A stretch of 64,000 nucleotides of DNA from Agarophyton chilense (Eukaryota; Rhodophyta; Florideophyceae; Gracilariales; Gracilariaceae), in contig JARGXX010000002.1 in NCBI GenBank assembly GCA_030374765.1, positions 1,364,001 through 1,428,000 on the forward strand. Reading direction: 5' to 3'. Shown piece by piece: positions 57,301 through 64,000 of this stretch. Below the pieces are notes generated by a model. The model was given only the letters and a program-made list of their open reading frames with translations. It made no database searches and had not been told where the DNA came from. The first letter of the stretch is position 1, and each line of letters starts with the position of its first letter. A program made the translations under genes and the position numbers.

Positions 57301-57434
57301 AAGCGGATACGTGGGAACCTATAGCTCATATCCCCCGTTCGCAACTCGTGCGATATCATCGACGCATGCGATTACCACTCCCCAGGGAGATCGACTCCTC
57401 GATAGTCGGGCTAAGGGGCACATACCATTTCTAA
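51400..57434 (+). mobile_element. gag-pol region of element C
   Basis: Parts in order: Gag with a coiled coil (about 51650-51790), a basic Ser/Asp-rich linker (about 52010-52160), a capsid-like region (about 52320-52860) and a CCHC-like knuckle (near 53290); protease (LDTGAVPNF, near 53870); RT (about 54720-55560, CLVYLDD near 55230); RNase H (about 55670-56070; DTDSSEYQVGCALF, HSSLRWLLSITD); integrase finger and part of the core (about 56350-56690); and a chromodomain (about 57215-57370; YRVRWYGFLPEADTWEPIAHIP). The closest relative in the window by eye is element A. It is broken, with roughly ten interruptions. Confidence 0.85.
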
Positions 57435-57455
57435 GTATGGGCTACAAAGGTAGTA

Positions 57456-57628
57456 AAAACTCGAAAGGCGAGAAGAAAACAAGAAATCATGAAGAAAAAA
57501 CGTGAAGAGACGCAAGTAAAGGACATTTACTGATTACCACCTATGACAAACTCGACAAACGAGAAGAAGGATTGAAGAACTCGAGAAGCGAGAAGAAGAA
57601 GTTAAGAACTCAAGAAGCGAGAAGAGAT
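57456..57628 (+). repeat. Purine-rich degenerate repeats in element C
   Basis: Four units of the form AACTCGA(G/C)AA(G/A)CGAGAAGAAG are scattered here; CTCG..CGAG in most units could form small stems. They lie between the chromodomain and the antisense ORF. Confidence 0.6.
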
Positions 57629-57735
57629 GAATAATAGAAGATAAGGAGGGAACGTGAAGACACGAAGTCACCGGAGTTTTATTGGTATCAAGATACCACC
57701 GCAAGGGTGTTGACTAGGAGTCTTTTCTAGGATCA

Positions 57736-59244
57736 TCAAAGAGACGTGCGAGCACGCAGGTTCGCAAGAAGCTGTGCGCGATCAACCCTAACTTGGTCCA
57801 CGGGAAAGGCCGCATCTAAGAGGAACTGCCTCAGCGGATCCAAGCCTGGATCTTCGACCGGCACTGCACTCGGTTGTTGGGTAAAACCATGAAAGTACTC
57901 TTGAGCAACTCCCGCCGCTGCGGATTGATCGACGGAAGTCGCTACGCCTGCCAGCTCTGGCTCGTCCTCGTAACCGAGTTCAGCCTCAGCTCCCGGAGCT
58001 TCCTCATACGGTTCCTCTCCGTTCTCAGATGGAGTAGCGTCGTACACGTATCCAGTAAGCTGGTTCGGTGGCATGTCACGCGGGTTCTCCCGAAGAAAGC
58101 GAGCCTGCTCGGAGGTGATCAACTGGCACGTCCAGGTGTCGTACCAAACGAAATCTCCAGCACTTTCTGTTCGTCCAGGAGAATGGTCGTGGTGCCTTGC
58201 ACGGGTTCCGCGAGCGGATTGATCAGCTGGCACTCCAGACCAATCGACACTGTCGATCAAATCCACAAGATGGAGGAAGTCAGCATGGTTCGCACGGGAT
58301 CCCAGGATAAGGGAAAGATCAAGTTCTCTCGCATACTTTCGCGCTGTGGGCGACATGTACCAAACTCTAAAGGTATCATAAGCATCCCACAGGAGGAAAA
58401 CGGCCATGTTGGCGATAAACTCGGTATAAACCACCGTCCAATATCCCGAGAACGGGTCGTTAACCAACGCGGACCCGATGTAGGAGATCGCCGGTGGGAG
58501 CTCCACAGGGCAACCGCGACGACTCTCGGTTGCCGCCCAATGCTCCGGAATACCGATGTAGCGCCCGAAGCGCGCGTTCCGCCGGATGCGGTCAATCTCG
58601 ATCATTTGATACGGCACCAAATACCCCAAATGTGATCGAGTACGACGTTCCCAACGGGGATAATCCCAATAGGGAATGTCACGCTTTCGAAGGAAGCGGA
58701 ACTCCGCACGGAGAAGAGGTTTCTGAAAGCAGAGAGCTGCATCACGCACACCGCGCACACCGCGCCAACCGCTAACATCGACTTCAACGAGTGTCTCGAT
58801 ATACGAGTAACCTTCACCGTCGGTACGGGCTTTCCATGTATCTAGTTCCCAGTCCTGTGGGAAGAGAACCGTACTGATGAATCGGTGAAGACGCTGGTAA
58901 ATCAGCTTGGTGAACCGCGTACGAGCTTTGGACAAGGTTTCCGTTGAATATCGTGCAATCAAGTTGTCTGGCAAAGCAATATGGCTCACCCAGTCGTCGC
59001 TATAAATCGCGTGTTCCGGAATACCGTCAGGGAAGTACCCACCGTGTACATACTGTTGTATCAACGAGTTATCGAGGATAGCAACTGGATCAAACCAGGG
59101 CGCTTGCGCGAAAATTTCAACGTTGTCGAGAGGATCTCGTCCATAGAAATCCGCAGAGTGCGTGTAGCTCCGCTGAGCACGACGAGAAGGAGCTCGAAAC
59201 ACACCCGCAGAGGCGACGCGAGCCGCGTTCGGCATCGGAGCCAT
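57736..59244 (-). CDS. Antisense accessory ORF of element C, 502 aa, unknown function
   Basis: An uninterrupted frame from an ATG at 59244, opposite in direction to gag-pol of element C and lying between the chromodomain and the 3' LTR. The protein has no zinc knuckle, protease, RT or integrase motif. It is rich in Trp, Tyr and Arg in its first ~370 residues (WDYPRWERRTRSHLGYLVPY, DTFRVWYMSPTARKYAREL) and acidic, Pro/Ala-rich toward the end. It resembles the antisense ORF region of element B (43080-45195) in position, direction and sequence, although the two elements have unrelated LTRs. Antisense extra ORFs in this position are known from some plant Ty3/gypsy lineages; whether this one is homologous to those is unknown. 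Expression is not shown. Confidence 0.7.
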   Translation of the reverse strand: MAPMPNAARVASAGVFRAPSRRAQRSYTHSADFYGRDPLDNVEIFAQAPWFDPVAILDNSLIQQYVHGGYFPDGIPEHAIYSDDWVSHIALPDNLIARYSTETLSKARTRFTKLIYQRLHRFISTVLFPQDWELDTWKARTDGEGYSYIETLVEVDVSGWRGVRGVRDAALCFQKPLLRAEFRFLRKRDIPYWDYPRWERRTRSHLGYLVPYQMIEIDRIRRNARFGRYIGIPEHWAATESRRGCPVELPPAISYIGSALVNDPFSGYWTVVYTEFIANMAVFLLWDAYDTFRVWYMSPTARKYARELDLSLILGSRANHADFLHLVDLIDSVDWSGVPADQSARGTRARHHDHSPGRTESAGDFVWYDTWTCQLITSEQARFLRENPRDMPPNQLTGYVYDATPSENGEEPYEEAPGAEAELGYEDEPELAGVATSVDQSAAAGVAQEYFHGFTQQPSAVPVEDPGLDPLRQFLLDAAFPVDQVRVDRAQLLANLRARTSL

Positions 59245-59585
59245 GGTTGGCTGAGGTAACGGTACCGACCGTAATCCGGTGTACTGTGTGGGGAACGAAC
59301 GGTATGGACCGGTTGAGAAGTAGGCTGCGACGCATAACCAGCAGTGTTGGACGGAGCCCCAGAAGGCACATCCTCAGAGGAGGGCTGGAACGGGTTGGAC
59401 CCGGCGTTCGGATCCATCGCGAGAGATCGAGCTGAAGAGCGGTGAGGAACAGAATGCTGTTGAGAACTATAAGAGTTGGTCGGGCGGCGAGGAATTCTTG
59501 ATGACGAAGAGTACCCGGAACACCGGTCCGACTGCGTATAAAGGCTTCTTGCGTCCCCCATGGTTCGCGCTTAACGAGTGGTGTG

Positions 59586-60260
59586 TGTAGTATTCTACTA
59601 TGTCGGGGAATCCGATAGGTTGGTTTTTCGCGAAGTCGCGGTTGGAACTCATAAGTGAGTGTTATCATCAGCATTGTGATATGAAACGGCATCCCGCATA
59701 GGATGCCTAGAGGCAGAATGTCTTAGTGGGACAAGTGGTATCACGAGTGGAGTGGCTTGCAACGGCGCATGTAGTGGCGATCCACGTGGCTGGTTTTACT
59801 ACCCTTTGTAGCTAGACGTCCATTAGGGACCGTACCCATACAGTGGTTTGGCTAAGTGGCTGACCACTGGGTATTATTTACGTATTATTTGGGCACTCAC
59901 CCTGGCACACAGTACATAGTGTACCAGAGGTGAGCGCCGACTCCAAGTAAAGGAGACAACAAGAGCATCATGACTATTCTGTTCCTCGCTTAGGATTCCT
60001 TAACCGGAGATCCGGACGAGCTATAATAGATAGTCAGCCCCCAACCACTTCACGAGCCATCTCGTACCTACGTTCCATCAACGTTTTACAGTTGCACTGT
60101 TCACCCTCGCTGGAGAGTAGTGGCCTTACACCCCACATCCAGCTCCCTGGTGTTGTAGCTCTACCACCCCTTTTCCTTCGCCGCAAGCGACCCATCGGCA
60201 GTCCGAGCGCTGTCGCAGGTGTGTGCTCTCTCCGTTAGAGCGGATACTACAGAGCGCACA
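59586..60260 (+). repeat. 3' LTR of element C
   Basis: Direct repeat of 50474-51189, starting TGTAGTATTC. The outer end is put at 60260 because the following GTCTT matches the five bases before the 5' LTR. An alternative end at ATACTACA (60251) fits the inverted terminal repeat better. Confidence 0.8.
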
Positions 60261-60265
60261 GTCTT

Positions 60266-61664
60266 GAGCATCCACGAGGTCAGTTGTGCTAGGTATCTTC
60301 GAAACCACTCGGTCATGCGCCTGTCCTGTAAGGAAGAATTTGAAAAGGTACAGAGCGGTGCCCTCGTGGACACCGTTCTTATCGCAGGCCGTACGGAACA
60401 AACTGAGAAACCTAAGGACAGCAATAGGATCGGAACCAGGGAACTCCGTAATGGTTAGTTGCATCCGTTTGGCCCATTTGGCGATTCTGCGACCCACCGA
60501 ACCAGAATATTTCGGGGACCTGTCGGCGAGCCGATAATTTCGGAAGTCAAGATTATTAAAGAAAAGTTTGTTGGTTGTTGTCAGTGGTTTGAGGACTCGA
60601 ACGGCAGACTCATTCACTTCCGAGTCCGTCGTTTCGGTCGAGGCCGATTCGGAATCACTCGGGTCCGAATGGTCTCTTCTTTTACTCCTTCTGTTCTTCT
60701 TTCTCCTGCGGTTACTTCTTTTCTTTCCAGCGGAAAAGGGACCTAAAGGATCGATCTCTCTATCAGATCCGATGGAGCCCTGAGGTCGCTGTACCTCATA
60801 TAATCCGTCGGGTGGGGAAAGCGGTATCTCATCTAGACTCGGAGCTTCTCTTATGCTCCTCGCTTGTTCATCCCTTGGATTTTCCTGATGGGCAATCTGT
60901 CTCTCATTCAGACGCGAAGCTTCTCTTCTGCTCCTAGATTGTCCCAACATTGGGTTTTCCTGATGGGATTCCCGGCGAGGGGCGGATAATCCTGCCACTT
61001 CTGGGGGTTTGGTAGGGGGTTGACATATGGAGACCGGATGGTTAATTTGTGGTGGAGTTGTCCTAGGGACCAAATTGCCTGTCTGGCGGGTGACTGCTCC
61101 TTGAACCTGTAGGGGGGAGTCTATGACTAATTCAGACTCCATTACCTTAGAGACGATTCCCGTGATGAGGTAATCCGTATGGTCAGCGATCGCCGTAGAG
61201 AGTCGCACGTCCATAATGGAATCCACATGTGCAGAGCAGAGCTCAGGGAGACGGGGCCGGAGAAGGTCGGCAAGCCCTGCGGGCATGTTTTCTCTAATTC
61301 CTTCGGTCTGTTGGGTTTCTCCTTGAGGTGTCTCTGGCCTAGAGGTGGCTCTGGTGAGGTGTCCTCTTAAACGCGCTGCCACCGTGGGTTCTCGGGGAAT
61401 CATTTCAGGGTTATCCAGGGTAGTCAGTACTTCTTGCGGCTGGCTTCTCCTGCTCCTGCGGTCGTTAGCGGTATGAACCTGAGGGTCAGGCGACATCGCC
61501 GGCGTTTTGGTCGCACTTCGTCCTGCCGTAGGAGTCATATAGTCTGGTCGGTTGGGTCTGGTTCCGGCATCCATAATGGCGGTTGCTTCTGTACTTCTGG
61601 TCCGTTCGGGAATTAAACCAAAGGTTAAAATTCGGATCATTCTTCGTTCCAGTTGTCCGTTCAA
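60266..61664 (-). mobile_element. gag (5' part) of element B
   Basis: The N-terminal portion of Gag on the minus strand, on the right side of the element C insertion. It contains a long hydrophilic region with a repeated block (REASRLNERQIAHQENP and REAPSLDEIPLSP-type units), a basic/Ser-Glu-rich stretch (KKRSNRRRKKNRRSKRR), and the start of the capsid-like region (FPGSDPIAVLRFLSLFRTACD). Together with 45300-50468 it shows that C landed inside gag of B. Confidence 0.8.
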
Positions 61665-61681
61665 TTACTCCAAAGGTTTCA

Positions 61682-61695
61682 AAGTCGGGAGACCA
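61682..61695 (-). other. Primer-binding site of element B
   Basis: Reads TGGTCTCCCGACTT on the minus strand, three bases from the inner end of the 5' LTR. It is the same 14 bases as in A and C. Confidence 0.8.
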
Positions 61696-61698
61696 AAA

Positions 61699-62144
61699 TG
61701 TAACGCAATGACGGGTGGGTCAGCGTACGGGTCTCGACCGGTGGTAGCGTAGTAGAGCGGGTCCTAAGGTTCGAATCCTTGACGGCAGAACTCCCAGAGT
61801 ACTTGGTGCAATGGGCTGGCGTTTACTGCATAGTCCTGCAGGTTGGAGCTACGGAAACGATGGCTTGAAGACCAAAGGGTGGAACTAATATACCAAAGGG
61901 GGTTATTTAGTATCCTAACGGTGCCTACCGTACTCTAAGGGAAAAGCGTCACTCGAGCCAAGTAAATAGTACTGGCGAGGCGCTTGGATCTCACTGGCAC
62001 TGTAATGCTAATCTATTACACTAATTAAAATAAACTAATAATCTACATGAGTCCACTTGAGGTCGACCCGTCCACGTGTCGCCTATAAGATACCTCAGCG
62101 CCCGGCGGCTTACAGAACTCATCCGTTGTCATCGCTCCTTCACA
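61699..62144 (-). repeat. 5' LTR of element B
   Basis: 446 bp. On the minus strand it starts TGTGAAGG and ends GCGTTACA. It pairs with 42253-42698 at about 92% identity by my count. Confidence 0.9.
61745..61782 (+). other. tRNA-like A-box/B-box segment in the 5' LTR of B
   Basis: The counterpart of 42299-42336. The B-box GGTTCGAATCC is unchanged; the A-box-like part differs at one base. Retention of the B-box in both LTRs is compatible with function, but also with chance at 8% divergence. Confidence 0.55.
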
Positions 62145-62148
62145 ATTA

Positions 62149-62287
62149 GAGTGAAGGCACACGGGGAGTAGACCGCAGCTGTAATTTTCTGTAAGTGCCC
62201 TGGCCGTCTCGACCGCGGCGGTGGGATACAAATATGCCACAACGCTGCCGCTCGCATCCTCCTTGCTCAGTATGTCTATTTCTCTGC
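62149..62287 (+). repeat. 140-bp repeat, right copy
   Basis: Begins four bases beyond the outer edge of element B's 5' LTR and matches 40170-40309 in the same orientation. Both copies contain a short open frame on the minus strand (core AYLYPTAAVET, then NYSCGLLPVCLHS). Confidence 0.8.
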
Positions 62288-62883
62288 CCTCCCACCCTGC
62301 TACGCTCCCTGCACAAGTGTTTAAGCATGTGTACTTCTCTTTTAGTTGGAGTAGGCGTGCTTTCTTTTCTCTCCCCTTCATATCTCGTCATCTCATTTAG
62401 CCGATATCCGCTCTGAGAGTGTGGGTCCCGTAATGCGTACGATGTTCCAAAATTGCTGGAACACACGTTTATGAAGTGCCAGCGGGATCTGAACTCTGTA
62501 TTTCACAGCTGGCTTCGAAAGACATAATGGCACATTAGGGAAAATTGTGTAGTTGGTATACTGTCATTGGCTAGGGTGCTGCTTAAAACGCTGCTAGCAG
62601 CGATTAGAGTAACCTAGAAGCACATATTAGTAACTATCGAGTAGTAATGCTTTTCAGCTTTTTTGGAGTTCTAGATCTCTTTAAAAAAGGCTGTGATGTC
62701 TCCGAGTTGTCTGTCAGACGACTTAAACCAACAATTTTACATCCAAAAACATTATTTTTCTTTGGGTTTGAGCCCTTCAACTTTATCAAAAGGTGAGAAG
62801 TTTGCCGCCTGGGGTCCAATGAGGCGACTGCCGCTGGAAGAATGTCGTACAATCATCTCTGGGGTATGCTACTATCTTGTCTC
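62288..62883. other. No gene seen
   Basis: About 600 bp of AT-richer DNA with short frames only. No LTR, RNA gene or coding motif is recognised. Confidence 0.5.
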
Positions 62884-63058
62884 GGGAGCGTAGTGACTCT
62901 CAACCGTAGGGAGCGTGGTGACGCTCAACCGTAGGGAGCGTGGTGACGCTCAACCGTATGGAGCGTGGTGACTCTCAACCATAGGGAGCGTGGTGACGCT
63001 CAACCGTAGGGAGCGTGGTGACGCTCAATCGTAGGAGCGTGGTGACGCTCAACCTTAG
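62884..63058. repeat. Minisatellite, seven 24-25-bp units
   Basis: The unit is GGGAGCGTGGTGACGCTCAACCGTA. Units start at 62884, 62909, 62934, 62959, 62984, 63009 and 63034. Inside each unit GAGCGT and ACGCTC are reverse complements separated by GGTG, so each can form a six-base-pair hairpin with a four-base loop; two units carry a change in the right arm. The repeats are head to tail without distinct spacers, which excludes a CRISPR array. Confidence 0.93.
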
Positions 63059-64000
63059 AAGGTAGACGTTATAAACCTCGATGGTAACAGGGCACCGTGA
63101 AAACCCGTAGGGGAAAACGGCGGGGCAACTAGCCTATACCGTGTAGGTGAACGATGGTAGGCGTCGACGCGCGGGAAAGCCTGTGTGGTAGTTGGGAAAC
63201 GAAGAACCAAAAGGTATAGTCGTGACCCAAGTGATGCCTTTCTTTATCAGACTAGGGAGGAGGAGGTGCAGTTCCCTATATACAGTAGACTGCACTCTCC
63301 AGATCACCCGGGAGGTGCCAGCAAGGAACGGTCTCTGGCCTAGTGTCAAAGACCTGGCCAGCACCGGCTACAGTGCCAGGTGGCCACTCAAATACTGCAC
63401 TAAAATAAATAGAATTACCATTTGAATTACTAACAATCACTCAACCAGAATGTACATGTCAACACTACACGAGGCTGACGACACCTAGATGGTAGCTCGC
63501 CCGGAGCTGTGTGGCCGATGATCCCGCGCATCCATCACCTACAAGGTCAGTGTAGTATATCGACAACCTCAAAGGTCAAACCTTCTGCCACTATACGACA
63601 AAGAGCAACCCAATAAATTATAAAAATCTGTGAGGCGATTGCTGAAGTACAAGGGTCCAGTGAGGCGTTAGCTGCTGGGTGGAGCATCTCCTTTCAGCCC
63701 ACGGCACCGATTGAGGCGCCCTTGGCGTGAACTAGAGATGGTATGTGTGTACAAACGGTACTGGATCTGTCTAGAGAGCCCGAACAGATTGAAAAGCCTG
63801 TGACCGTCGGAAAGACTTGGTGGCAATCTGGGATCTAGTACTGAACGGGAAGCTGCTGCGAGTGGTGCCGCGTAACCTTTCCAGCAAAAAGCCAGCTTCG
63901 GATATATAGTGAAAACATATTCTGTTGATGTTATCTCTCCTCGAGAAGCCTTGTAGGGATTTTACACGCCTTTTTCTAGTTATCGCAGAAGTGGGAAGGC
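63059..64000. other. No gene seen to the window end
   Basis: About 940 bp with frames of at most 77 codons. Two partial copies of GTGAGGCG-TTGCTG / GTGAGGCGTTAGCTG lie near 63630 and 63660. It could belong to another decayed repeat element, but nothing identifies it. Confidence 0.45.

Larger units (their letters stand above)
50474..60260 (+). mobile_element. Chromovirus (Ty3/gypsy) C, nested in element B
   Basis: A 9.8-kb plus-strand element with paired LTRs (50474-51189 and 59586-60260), a primer-binding site at 51192, gag-pol (about 51400-57430), and an antisense ORF (57736-59244) before the 3' LTR. The LTR ends form a short inverted repeat (TGTAGTAT..ATACTACA). The 5-mer GTCTT stands at both outer edges (50469-50473 and 60261-60265), as expected for a target-site duplication, and both flanks are gag of element B. 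The LTRs differ by about 6% plus a ~50-bp length difference, so C is younger than B. Sense coding parts are broken by many interruptions; the antisense frame looks whole. The last 9 bp of the 3' LTR have no clear counterpart in the 5' LTR. Confidence 0.88.
42253..62144 (-). mobile_element. Chromovirus (Ty3/gypsy with chromodomain) B, interrupted by element C
   Basis: A minus-strand LTR retrotransposon of about 10 kb without the insert. From its 5' end it shows: LTR 62144-61699, primer-binding site 61695-61682, gag 61664 to about 60266, the inserted element C, the rest of gag and pol from about 50468 down to 45300, an antisense ORF region (45195-43080, plus strand), a polypurine tract 42712-42699, and LTR 42698-42253. 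Pol parts seen: protease (DTGAGPD) near 49500, RT with YLDD near 48180, RNase H near 47700, integrase zinc finger and core about 46900-46360, and a chromodomain near 45550. The two LTRs differ by about 36 of 446 positions, so the copy is old. It is broken, with many interruptions. I see no matching target-site duplication. Confidence 0.88.

Noticed and set aside
60219-60783. Plus-strand frames across the right-hand gag of element B
   Set aside because: Shadows of the minus-strand Gag frame and of the element C LTR end.
62884-63058. CRISPR array
   Set aside because: Units are contiguous without unique spacers, and the genome is eukaryotic.

Overview
The window is eukaryotic nuclear DNA, most likely from a red alga (a florideophyte such as Chondrus or a relative). 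The basis is indirect. The host genes are dense and intron-poor. The introns that can be placed are short (72-178 nt) with GT..AG ends and, in places, a clear branch site. One gene fuses a starch-binding CBM20 module to trehalose-6-phosphate synthase/phosphatase. Both flanks are packed with chromodomain Ty3/gypsy LTR retrotransposons. The species call is inference.

Layout. Positions 1-~5,030 hold the 5' half of a minus-strand Ty3/gypsy element (element A), cut by the window edge. Positions ~5,030-8,518 are AT-richer DNA with no gene I can recognise. The host gene block runs from 8,519 to 40,120. In order it holds: an ionotropic-glutamate-receptor-like channel (+, three exons), a UBE2O-type E2/E3 ubiquitin enzyme (-), a small proline-rich membrane protein (+), a TLC-domain membrane protein (-), isoprenylcysteine methyltransferase ICMT (+), a bZIP-like regulator (-), RNA polymerase I subunit RPA12 (-, two exons), a secreted malectin-domain protein (+), a secreted Cys-rich protein (+, two exons), CBM20-TPS-TPP (-), elongation factor eEF2 (+, with an intron directly after the ATG), calnexin (-), a PH-domain protein kinase (+), a GT13/GnT-I-like glycosyltransferase (+, two exons) and an unrecognised 334-residue protein with a nuclear-localisation-like tail (-).

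Positions 40,170-62,290 are a nest of retroelements. The 5' part of a DIRS-like element is followed by chromovirus B (minus strand, paired 446-bp LTRs at 42,253 and 61,699). Chromovirus C (plus strand, paired LTRs at 50,474 and 59,586, flanked by the 5-bp duplication gtctt) sits inside the gag region of B. By my reading the LTR pairs differ by about 8% in B and about 6% in C, which agrees with C being the younger insertion. All coding parts of these elements except one look broken. Positions 62,884-63,058 carry a seven-unit, 25-bp tandem repeat whose unit can form a small hairpin. The rest of the right end shows no gene.

Most interesting: B and C each carry, between the integrase chromodomain and the 3' LTR, a long ORF on the strand opposite to gag-pol, and the two proteins resemble each other. 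In C this 502-residue frame is fully open although the sense genes around it are decayed. I do not recognise the protein. A conserved antisense accessory gene in red-algal chromoviruses is the best candidate here for an undescribed system. Second is a tRNA-like A-box/B-box pair inside both LTRs of B. The host genes are housekeeping or secretory-pathway genes and do not form an operon-like unit; several neighbours are divergent and share 0.5-0.9 kb upstream regions.
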